A stretch of 64,000 bases of DNA from Proteromonas lacertae (taxonomy: Eukaryota; Sar; Bigyra; Opalinata; Proteromonadidae). A program made the position numbers and the translations under genes. Shown here piece after piece: positions 34,901 through 46,000 of this stretch. Each line of letters begins with the position of its first letter. Position 1 is the first letter of the stretch. The stretch spans positions 124,001 through 188,000 of the forward strand of contig NGBS01001160.1 in the NCBI GenBank assembly GCA_002245135.1, written 5' to 3'. A model generated the notes under the pieces. It was not told where the DNA came from. It was given only the letters and a program-made list of their open reading frames with translations, and did not search any database.

Positions 34901-37490
34901 ATTAAAAGAGAATGATAATATACCTCAAGCTGATAAAGAAGATCAACTTGTTGCTGGTGGTGAAGATGAAGAGAATAATATAATTAAGAAATTAAGAACA
35001 CAAAAGAAATTGATGAAAACAAAGCCAAAGATAAAGAAAACAGTCGAAGAAAATGCAGAAACAACGAAATGGAAAAAACAAAGACAAGAAGCAGTTGATT
35101 TAGCAAGACAAACACTAAAGAGAGCAGAAGATTTTAAAACTAAACAGCAACAACAAGAAAAGTTAACAAGAGCAAAGACAAAAGCACAAAAAGCAGCAAA
35201 AGTTGAAGAAGAAAAAGAAAAGGAAGAAAAAGTACCTCCACCACCAATTGAGATAAAAATAGCAGGAATATCAAGTGAAGAAATTGATAGAGCAAAAGAA
35301 TTATTAATGCCATACAAAAAGTCATTTTATAAACTTTACATATTCTTCTGTAAATTAAAGACAACTGCATTAGGAAGAGATCCAATATTCTCTGATTTAG
35401 ATAAAAAAACAAATACATTGAATTTTGCTGGATGGTTAACTTTCTTAATAAAATTTGATATGATTGATTATATATCTAAAAGTGACGCAAAGATATTATT
35501 TAACAAAATAATCGCTAAAAAGAAGCTTCAAGGATTAGGTTTTGATGATTTTCTATTTTGTATTAGTTCAATAGCTACAAGTAGTAAATGGATGGGTAAT
35601 ACACTACAAGAAAGAGTATTTCATATGTTATTTCATATGGAGACAAACGTAGTAGTGAATCAGAAAGGAAAAGCAGAAAAAATACGATTAAATCAGTGGG
35701 TGAATGATTCTGCATCCTTTCTAAAAACAATTGGTTATGATGCAATAGATGTAATGTTGAAAGATAATCCAGATGCTGTGTTATTATATGGATTAAAGAG
35801 AGATTTGAATGAACAAACTCAAACAATTGAAGTAGATAGAGAATCATTTGATAATATAATATCTTTATCTGATAACTATGTATTGTTTAGTAAAGAGAAA
35901 GAAAAAGATGATGGTGAATTAATGAATGCTATTAAAACACAAACCAAGTATTTGAATTGGAATTCTTATGATGATTGTACTTTATTAATTCAAGATATGG
36001 ATATTGATGCAAAATCACCATTTGGTAAATTGTATAAGAAATTAGAAGATTTTATGAAGGATGAGTATAGTAGGATATTCAAAAAGAGAGCTGCAGCAAT
36101 AGAAACATCAATGGAAAATGACGAATTAGAAAAGAAAGAAGTTAAACCTAATAAACCACCAATACCAACAGCTGTAAAGAAACCTAAATCAAAAGTGAAT
36201 AACAAAGATAAAGATTTAATATCTCCACCTAAAAAGATTCAACTAACTAAAAAACCATCTGTTGTTAAATTAAATAATGCTGAAGATAATCGATTAGCTG
36301 TTGAAGATGCTAAGTTACTAAAGAAAGCAGGAATAAATGATCCTTTAAGTGATAGAGCAGATGCAATTCTGACTATGTTTAAAGAGAATAGTATAAATAC
36401 TTATTTTTATTATATAGAAAATAAACTAATTAAAGATGAAGTAGATGATGATAGTGAGAGTGATAATGATGAAAGTTACATTGAGAATTTACCAGAACAA
36501 CCAATAGAATCTTCAGTTCAACAATATTCGTCTGTTGCTCCACCACTACCAACCAAAACATCTCCTCCTAAATCCATCAAATCATTGCATAATTCACCTA
36601 ATAAACCTGTTGAAACTGATGCTGAAATATTACCTACAGAAATTCAGCTTCCACCACCATCTCAATCTCCATCATTATCACCAGTTCAACAACAACAACA
36701 ACAACAACAAATATCAAAATTTGAAGATAATCCAACATATGATAATCTTATATCACCACCCAAAAGAAAATCCAAAGTTTTACCACCAAATCCACCTCCA
36801 GATATTGATTTACAATCAATCGATTCTACTACAACTGCTACAGCATCAATGAATGAAAAATCGATGTCTGTTTTATCTCAACGAGATGATCCTCCAAATA
36901 GACCACCTGAAGTAGATTCTTTCTTTGTTCCTTCTGAATTTTATGATGATAATAATAACAATGATAACAATGATAATCTTAATAGCTCTATAAATCACAT
37001 GTCACCAGTTAATCAATTACATTCATCTCCTGTATCAAAACCAAAGGAAGAATCTCCTAAAAAGGAAGAAGTGAAGATTGAATCACCAAAGACACCACTT
37101 CCAGCTGAACAAAATGAAACAAAGCCTGTTGAAGAGGAAAAGCCAAAGGAAGAAGAATTAAAACCAGTAGAAGAAGAACCAAAGTCAGTAGAAGTAGAAG
37201 AACCAAAAGAAGAGGAGAATAAACCACAAGTAGATGAATCAAAGTCAAATGAGGAGGAGAAACCAAAAGAAGAGGAAAAGAAGAATGATGATGAACAAGG
37301 TGATGATGAACAAGGTGACGATGATGAAGGAGGAGGAGAAGGTGGAGAAGAGGAAGAAGAAAAGAATGAACAAAATAAACCAGCTGCTCCCAAAATTCCT
37401 GGTAAAATACCAGGAAAGGGTGCTCCTAAACGAGCACTTAAATTTGGAAAAGGAAAGAAAGGTCCTCCAAAGATTAAACCACCTCATTAG
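31956..37490 (+). CDS. Large HEAT-like N-terminal, Q/P/E-rich scaffold protein
   Basis: ATG at 31956 (MNLDNNSEYN). Three short introns, about 31999-32027, 32077-32102 and 33165-33219, precede one long exon. The product is about 1,810 residues. The first roughly 600 residues are alpha-helical repeats resembling HEAT/armadillo (about 32.1-33.8 kb). Next come Gln-rich coiled coils (33.85-34.25 kb), a Pro/Lys-rich disordered region, and a folded block of about 250 residues (35.25-36.1 kb; ELLMPYKKSFYKLYIFFC ... FAGWLTFLIKFDMID), with EF-hand-like helical spacing but no calcium loop I can support. The end is an acidic PEEK/EEEEK tail (37.1-37.35 kb) and a basic GKG/PPK terminus (TAG 37490). It looks like a cytoskeletal or ciliary scaffold, but no family is recognised. 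Confidence 0.7.
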
Positions 37491-37643
37491 AAATTAATTT
37501 ACTTTTTTTATTAAATATTAACTTATTATACGTTAAGTGTCATTTTTTAATCCAGTAAAATACAAATAATATTCAAATTTCCTCTTAATAACACTCAAAA
37601 AACAAATACATCAAAATACACTGTATTTCTGTATTATCAAGAT

Positions 37644-38981
37644 ATGGATTTTGACTTTTTTGATGTAGCTGCTCCTGCTGCTGGAGGTCCACCACCGCCA
37701 CCTGATGCAGGTGGAGATAAACCAAAGGGAAGAAAGAAGATAATTACAAATAAACCAGCAGCTGCAGCAAAAAAGAAACCTAAGAAGGCTGTAGGTGGAG
37801 CAAAAGGTAAAAAGAAAGTAGTTAAAAAAGGTAAGGCTGGAGCATCAGCTGGAGCTTCTGGAAACAATGATGTTGATGATTTTCTTGGGGATTTAGATTT
37901 AGGAGGTGGAGCAGTTCCAGCAGCTGGAGGCGATGATCTTGGTATGGATGATTTCTTTGGAGGAGGTGGTGGTAATGATAATGGAGGTGATGATGATAAC
38001 GAAGATGAAGATGATGTAGATGAGGAGGAAGAAGAGGCACCAACTCCAAAGAAAGGCAAAAAGAATAAAAATGGAGCTGTTAGTATAGATGATGCAGATT
38101 TTGGTTTTGATCTAGATGATCTAAAAGGTTCAGTTAGTAGTAAAAAAGGAGGTAAAAAGAAGAAGAAGGGAGGAGATATAGACGATATAGATCTTGATTT
38201 AGATGATTTAGCAATTAGTGAAGGAGGTTCAAAGAAAAAAGATAAAAAGAAGAAAGGAGGTGCAACTAATATTGATGATTTAGATCTTCAAGGCAGTATC
38301 ACATCTGCATTAGCTGTAGAAAAGAAAAAAATTAGTAATTTAGATGAACTTGACTTTACAGGTGCTGTTAAAGTTAAAGAAGGCGCATTAGATGATTTCT
38401 TAGGTCCAGGAGGCGATTTGACTGAATCTACCAGTGGAGCGTTAGATTCAAACAATGGTGTGTCTTACATGGAAACATCAGGTTGTAACGAGCCAGAAAT
38501 GCAAAAGCTTGGTAAAGATAAGATTCAAGGTTTTTACATATCAGATGATCAAGGTAAATTACTATTTCATCGAGAATATATGAAACAGAAGAAAAGAGGA
38601 GATGAAATAGATCCAGAACATGGATTTTATGAACAAGTAAAGACAGTGACACAACCATTATGGCAGGATAGTGTCAGTAGCTATCAAGCTACCGTGATTA
38701 AAGAATATCCAGTAGTTTTTGGAACATTGAATGGATATATAATGTATTTAGTTGGATCAGGTATGTATGATGAAATATTCTGTCAATTTATACTTGGTGA
38801 GATAGTTACGTTGATTTCACAATTAGGAGTTAAGAAATTCACACCAGAAACATGGAAAGATACAAATTTTATAGGAAAATTTTACACTGCTTTAGATGAG
38901 ATGATTTTAGATGGATGTATAGAGACTTTGGATCAAGGATTTATTGATCGACAGGCAAAGCTTAAACCTTTTAAATTTTAA
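37644..38981 (+). CDS. Zeta-COP/adaptin-small-chain-like longin protein with long charged N-terminal extension
   Basis: Single exon of 445 residues, ATG 37644. The C-terminal roughly 160 residues (about 38490-38980) fit the longin fold of coat small subunits: IQGFYISDDQGKLLFHREYM as the first strands, VIKEYPVVFGTLNGYIMYLVG (the VYK...LYFYVxG element), then GSGMYDEIF and TALDEMILDGCIETLD (the LDExxDGG element of zeta-COP). Ahead of it are about 280 residues of alternating Lys-rich blocks (KKGGKKKKKGG) and acidic repeats of the type IDDxDLDLDDL, plus FDFFDV at the start and DDFLGDL and MDDFFGG motifs. Usual zeta-COP and AP small chains are 140-210 residues, so the extension is unusual. A coat or trafficking role is inferred. 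The longin match is moderate. Confidence 0.65.
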   Translation: MDFDFFDVAAPAAGGPPPPPDAGGDKPKGRKKIITNKPAAAAKKKPKKAVGGAKGKKKVVKKGKAGASAGASGNNDVDDFLGDLDLGGGAVPAAGGDDLGMDDFFGGGGGNDNGGDDDNEDEDDVDEEEEEAPTPKKGKKNKNGAVSIDDADFGFDLDDLKGSVSSKKGGKKKKKGGDIDDIDLDLDDLAISEGGSKKKDKKKKGGATNIDDLDLQGSITSALAVEKKKISNLDELDFTGAVKVKEGALDDFLGPGGDLTESTSGALDSNNGVSYMETSGCNEPEMQKLGKDKIQGFYISDDQGKLLFHREYMKQKKRGDEIDPEHGFYEQVKTVTQPLWQDSVSSYQATVIKEYPVVFGTLNGYIMYLVGSGMYDEIFCQFILGEIVTLISQLGVKKFTPETWKDTNFIGKFYTALDEMILDGCIETLDQGFIDRQAKLKPFKF

Positions 38982-39137
38982 TTTATTTTATTAAATATAT
39001 AATTATAAAAAATAGTTGTATATAAAATTATTTTGATGGGTGTTTAAATAATTATGGGATTATTAATTCTAATAAACAATTTATAAAGTTCATATAACGA
39101 TATAATGAGTCATATAATAATGATGATAGAATTATCT

Positions 39138-42100
39138 CTAAATCTTCACTACTTTTTCATTCATATTTTCAACCATTGATCTTGTCCTACTTGATCTTCC
39201 TACTGATGAAGTAGCTCTCTTTCTAAATATTCCACTTCTCAACACACAGAATAAGACTATACAACCAACAACAATCAATGCAGCTATTACACCAACAACT
39301 ATCGCAGCTATTGTTCCAGCATCAGAAGTACAATCATCACGAACACCAGACCAAATTGGTTTAGCATCTGTTAAATAACAGCTTCTACTCATATAACCTG
39401 ATTTTCCACCACTACATTTGATTATTACTGTTTTACCTCCTGGTATTGCTATTGTATCAGGAAAACCAGAATCAGCTGAACAATGAACTGTTTCAAATTC
39501 TAAATGAATTGTCACTTTTATCTCTTCAGGAGATGGAGGATTCTTTACTGTAAATACATAGTTTTGTGCTGGTTTGATTTCTGAAGCAATTCCATAAATC
39601 ATTGCAGAATTCTTATTCAGATATATTCCACTTGGTAATGGTGGAGTTACTGTAATTGCAATATTTGTTCCAACCACTTCAAACAGTTTAAATCCATTAA
39701 TTTCAGAACCACCAGTAAATTTCTTTTCTTTAACTACAGTGTGTTCTACAACTATTGGTTTGTCTTCTATTACAAATGATAATGTAAAATCGAAATGAAT
39801 TGATTTACCTCCTCCACTTATTATCATTGTATATACTGAATCACCATAACTCTTTAATACATAACCACTTATTGTTCCACTATTTTTATCAAATTTCAAA
39901 TAATCAGGGAATGATGTAGTTAATGAATAACTGTTACTACTACCACTCACATTACAAAACTTATAATTAACATAGTCTACACCTCCTATTATTGTTACTA
40001 CTTTTTCATAATTCACTAATATTGGATAACTACTCTCTTCAATCTTTATTGTTGAATCGCCACTAATACTTCCATTCACGTTTGAGCAGATTATATTAAT
40101 CTTAAATTCACTGGATATTGGAGAAGTTACAATACCTTTCAATTCACCATTTGATTCTATTAGACTTAATCCATCAGGTAATTTGGATTTTGTAGTATAT
40201 TTCACATCTCTTCCTAAACATTGAACTGGGATAATTCCAGTGTAATTCTCAAATGGTTCATTTAATAAATCGTTACTAACTATTAAATTATCATTTCTTA
40301 ACATAAACTGCGATGGGTATTTTGTATACTTTATACTATCTACATATCCATTTAATTGAGCTGCTAATAAATTACTTTCTTCACCTAAATAAACTACTAT
40401 TGGATTTGTAGCTTCTTCTCCTGTTTTATAATTAACTATATGTAAACCTTTTGGTGTAGAATCACCATCTATCTTTATATATATTAAAGTTGTTGTTTTG
40501 CTATTATCATCAAATTCTACAGTTACAGTATATTCTTTCTTATCTTGCATAGTTGATGGATTTCCAGTAATTGTTCCTGTTGTTGGATTTAATACTAAAC
40601 CATCAGGTAAATCAGGAGTAACTGTATATCCTTTTACTACCTTATCAGTATTAGATATTATTGGTGTATTGGATTGAATATCACCATCAGTAGTATATGT
40701 TGCTGTATGATAAGTATATTCAAAATCTCCATTTGGCACATATACTAAATAGTCAGAAGCATCAACATATTCATCACTTCCACTCAATTTCACTTCAAGC
40801 TTAATACCACTTCCTTTGCTTTCAGTTCCTTTAGTATATACTAAAGCAAATCCATAAAGTCCTTTTGTATAAGCAACAGAAATATCATATGGTGTATAAT
40901 CATTATGGCATGCATGATAAATTAATGTGTTTTTCAAATTACCAAGATATAAAAATGAACTATCCACTGATGATAATTTGACTGAAGTAATTGTTTCTTC
41001 GACTTGTAAATAGCCTTCCCATCTCACTCCATATTTCATAACGAAGTTTTGAGTCAAACCTTCCCATGCTGTATTGTTTTCATTATATTCATGAGTAAGG
41101 GATTTATCAATTCTGATAAACGCTGTATTTACTTCACTGTATGATGGATCTAATTCAGTATAACAACTAAGACCATAAGATGCTTTCATATAATAACCAA
41201 CTACACCTTTATTGAATCTATCAGTAATGGCGATTGATATCTTTACATGGTTAGTCTCTGAATATTCATTATGACAATATAAATCATATTCAGTTAGTGA
41301 TTGAGCTTTTACTACTCTTCCCTCAATCTGGTTTTGACTATTAATACTCAATCCTTGTGGTAATGGTGTTGTTGTATTACATTGATATGAAGACATAATA
41401 TATGGCGTAATAAATTGAATAGATGCGTCTAAACCTAATGGTATATAATGAACTGTTGTATCAACTACTAAATCGTATATAGGATCAAATTTTTGGTCAA
41501 CTATTTATATAAAATAAATGAAATATATATATATACCATAATACAAAGGAATTGTTCTTTTAGTTGGATCTGATGTAGTTGAATATTTCATCCACATTCT
41601 AAATGACATATAATCAATATTATCACCATAATCATGTGATGGAGAATACCCCTTTAAATAGAATCTGTGTATTCCAACTGATAATTGAATACTGTTTGAA
41701 TTGTATACATCTAAATCGGCATTCCAAGTGTAACATTTATCCATCAAGTCTAATACTTTAGTATCATCAATATATAATGTTCCTTTACCTTCTGGCTTAT
41801 AATAAAATGTAAATTCTTCAGCTTCAGTAACATTTATAAAACCATCATATTCATATTGAAACTGGTCGCAATATGGAAGTAACGCATTTTGAATTAAAGT
41901 ATTCATATTTGTATTTCTAGATTCATCTATTAAATCTTTTATTTCATCAATTGCATCACTTCCATAAAAATTAACTGTTATACCTGTTGGATCTTCACCA
42001 CAATCAAAATCATTTAAACATTTAAGAGTCACATATACTCCATTTAGATAAATAGTCTCTTCTTTAATATACACTGATAATGTATATGATGTATCTCCTG

Positions 42101-42705
42101 CTTCATTTTGTGCTTTAATTACAATTCTATAAATTTATAACTACAATAAAATACTCTTGCTCTCCTTTTGTAGTATAATCTGTAAATGTTAATAATCCTT
42201 CGTTATTAATACTAACACCAGGTAAAGGATTGACAATTGAGTAAGAAGAAACAGAACGATCGGCTTTACATTCAAATTTGTTATTTATCTTATACACAGC
42301 TCTAAGCTTCGTAACAGTACATTTAAGTGATGTTGGCTTATCCCAAACTAAAATCAGTACAATAACAAAAAATATACCTGATATGGATATTACACTAGTC
42401 TTTTTTGAAGATGCTCCACTTTCGATAAATGTAACTACACACTCACCTTTGAATTCTTCAGTTGGAGTTCCTGAAATAATGCCAGTGTCTGTATCAAGCG
42501 ACAGACCTTTTGCTAAAGCAGGTTTCACAGAATACTTTCCGGTTGGCATATTCTTTGGAGCATTATCGGTGATCTTTTGTCCAACTACATAAGAAACAAC
42601 ATTTTTGTTGTAATTAAATGTATCATCTGCTGATACACCAAATACAATTACTAAAAAAAATAAATGCTCTGTTATACAAGAAATAAACCAAATATAACTA
42701 ATCAT
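39138..42705 (-). CDS. Putative-Ig/PA14-like type I surface protein
   Basis: ATG 42705 (MISYIWFISCITEHLFFLVIV signal peptide); the open frame further upstream has no ATG. Introns are at 42348-42377 (30 nt, stop-free, 3n), about 42122-42149 and about 41501-41536. The product is about 1,140 residues. It opens with putative-Ig units (SVKPALAKGLSLDTDTGIISG), then a PA14-like domain (GITVNFYGSDAIDE ... YIDDTKVLDL, 41.55-42.0 kb), a second PA14-like domain (GVVGYYMKASYG, 40.7-41.25 kb), more putative-Ig repeats and a four-cysteine module (about 39330-39480). The TM helix is AAIVVGVIAALIVVGCIVLFC (about 39230-39300), followed by a short basic tail. It shares module types and order with the giant protein at 9.4-20.2 kb, so they are probably paralogous adhesins. 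Confidence 0.82.
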
Positions 42706-43064
42706 CCCACAATTTTTTACCCCCTTAATAAAAAGTTTAAACACTGATGATAGCTATAAATAAATCATTGAAATGATTGATAATTATGTAAATACGCTTT
42801 GCAGCTATTTGTTTTACCATGCTGATCGTTGTTATAAAGAATAATACGAAGATAATCAAACTGTGAATGTTTAAAATCACACACTTTAACTTATAGCAAC
42901 AATAACAAGATCATGCAAATCATAAATGATGTTATTTGTATTTTAAAGTATTTGTATTTTCTATATTCATTTATAAAAGCAAAATATTATCCGTATTTAC
43001 GACATAATAAATAAAATAATTAAAATAAAGGGATAATGAGTTAAATAAATGCCTATTATATACT
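42706..43064. other. Intergenic spacer between same-strand genes
   Basis: About 360 bp, AT-rich, between the ABCA gene stop and the start of the next minus-strand gene. No coding or RNA feature is visible. Confidence 0.45.
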
Positions 43065-46000
43065 TCATTCTCCAATTGGTGTAATAACCTCTATTCTTGT
43101 TTCAGTCACATTATTAACATCATTTTCATTATTTTTATTACCACTACTAACAGCTGTTTTTCTCTCTGATTTCTGCTTCTTCATTCCTCTAATTTCACCA
43201 GTTTCTTCCTCTTGTTCAGCAGCAAAATAATTAAATATCTGTTCTAAGGATGTTTGTGCAAAACTATATTCTTTAATTGACATTTCATCTTTCTTACCTT
43301 CAATCAAACCAAACAATTGACCTAATTTCAAATTAGGAACATCAATCTTGAATCTTAAATATGTATCATGTCTTTCTAACAACTCCACTTCTACAAACAT
43401 CTCAATTAAAGTGTCGTTCAATTCATTTACTCTATCTTCTAATTTCCACCAATCAGCGAAGAATGTTTTACTTACAACTCCATGTTTATTCAATTCACAA
43501 TCTACTGACCAACCACTATCCACTTCATTAATTAAATTACTTCTATTTTCATCTCCTAATTCTTTACATACACTTGCTAAATCATTTCTTTTAATTAAAT
43601 CACCATCTATACTTCTGATTTTAGAAACAATCTCTTTAATATCATCTTCTTTATTCTCTTTTAATTTGATTTCTAACATATATCCTTGACCAAATCTATT
43701 CTTCAAGTGTTGAATTGATCCTAAACATCTCAATCTTCCACCTACCATTATTCCAACCAATGTACATAATGCTTCAGCTTCTTCCATTGAATGAGTTGTT
43801 AAGATTATTGTTGTATCACATCTCTTGATTGTTATATCAGCTATAATATTCCACATATGTCTTCTTGCTACTGGATCCATTCCTGTTGATGGTTCATCTA
43901 AGAATACTAATGGAGGATTTCCTATTAAGGCAATTGCTACACTCAACTTTCGTTTATTTCCTCCACTTAATGAACCAGCTGTTTTATTCACAAATTTTCC
44001 TAAATCCATTTGATCGATCTTTTCATTTACCACATCATCGATTATATCATCTGGAACACCTTTGATTTTAGCGAATAAATTCAAGTGTTCTTTAACTGTT
44101 AGTAAATCTAATAATGCATCAAATTGTGGACAATAACCTAATAATCTTCTAACTTCTATTTGATCAGTTAGAATATCTAATTTATTGATTTTGGCTGTTC
44201 CTTTTCGTTGGAATTATATCACCACTTAACATCTCTAATGTTGTTGTTTTACCTGCACCATTAATACCTAAAAATCCAAAACAAGTTCCAGGAATCAAAC
44301 CAAAATTCAAATCTTCAACAGCTATCTTTTTACCATTCCAAACTTTTCTCAAACCTCTGACTTGAATAGTTTCTTCTTTTCCACTTTCATGTGGTTCTCT
44401 CTTTTCTATTCTTTCTTGCTCTTTCTTCACATCTTCATCATCAACATATTCTCTTTTCGGTAAGTTTTTATCAGGAAATACTTTCTGTTTCAATAGAGGA
44501 TAAGATAAAATATAATCACCTAAAATAGCTAAGAAACTATACAATATCAACTGAATAAATAAAAACAATATATATCTCCCAACTCCATTAAAATCAAACG
44601 CATCATACGCTTTCATCAAATCACTCGAACTCACTTTTTTACCATGTTGTAAATCACAACTTTTATCCAATAATGATAAATAATCCAATATACTCAATCT
44701 CAATAAAGCCATTCCAAATGAATAACCTGGGAAGAACATAAAGAACCATTCTAACACTCTTGACACCATACATGTATCCTCAATCATATTCAAAACAAAC
44801 ACAACCAACATCAATATAGCCATGAAGATATTAGCGAATAAAACAATGTTTTGTGCTGATGTATGGCTTTTAAAGAAATAACATATAAAGTAAGTACATG
44901 GAGCAACAGTAACACCATAGAGTATAAACAATACAATTACAGCTCCAATATTATCAGTATAAGCATCCAGTGTGAATATATACATAAATGCAATACCAAA
45001 TATACATGGTAATACATAACACAGCATATCCCATAAGAATGTAGATGTCCAATATGCAGATAAACTTACACCACTAATTAGCTGTTGATGTTTTACACTT
45101 GTTTCTCTTTCTCTTACGATAAAAACTGCATAATAGGCTGGTATAAAGGCAACTGATAGTAATAAGATCATTGGAGTACCAAAAGCTCTGATTCCTTGAA
45201 CAGCTTTCTCTTCAACATCGGTAAATGGTAAGATCGAACCCCAAACCTTTATAGAAGCTTCTGGATTATTTGTTGTTTGTCTTAAGAAAGCTTCATTCAA
45301 CAAGTTCAAACCTATAGATGAACCATGTGTACTGGATGTATTAACGAATATATAAGTTACTGGATAAGGAGAATCATGATCTAATACTCTAGCAGCTGCT
45401 AAATAAGTGGTTGATTCATGTGCAATGTAATTATCTAATAAATATCTCATCATACCAAATAAAGGAGCAGCAAATTCTCTATCTTTAGCTAAATAATAAC
45501 AATATCTCACTTTAGCTGATTGAGTTCCCATCGCTCTGACAAATTCTTCTTCATAACACATATCTTTATCAAAATATTGACTTGCATCTATGGATATTGG
45601 AACTAATGAATCAGGATCTAAATAATCTATAATTCCTTGTTGTTTAAACAGATTTGTACTATTATCATAAGGGAAATATGTTTTACCAATCAAATTCGTT
45701 TCAACTTTTAATTTTTCATTATAATAGGATGTTGATACTGGAATAAATGGTGGTTGTGAGAAATTATTAAAAGTCATTAACAATAAACCAAGAGCCATTA
45801 ATAAAATAGGAATAACTAATTGGAATAAAATGCCTTTCAAATCTCTCTTAACATACAATAATCTCTTTATAAATAATGCTTTAAAATGAATCCAAAACAT
45901 TCCTTTCGTTGAAGCTTCTGCTCTATTAAACTGTTTATAGTTTTTACTCAACATTATTCTACTACTTCCTGATTTTCTAGCATCTTGAATATCTAATGCA

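Noticed and set aside
35280-35700. EF-hand calcium-binding domain in the HEAT-like scaffold
   Set aside because: Helical spacing is suggestive, but no DxDxDG-type loop is present.
33643-37487. Many long open frames antisense to the Q/P/E-rich gene (34.0-37.5 kb) and, similarly, antisense at 37.6-38.7 kb
   Set aside because: They mirror low-complexity codons (CAA, GAA, CCA) and read as runs of Leu, Ser, Phe or Pro with no domains; the plus-strand genes explain the region.
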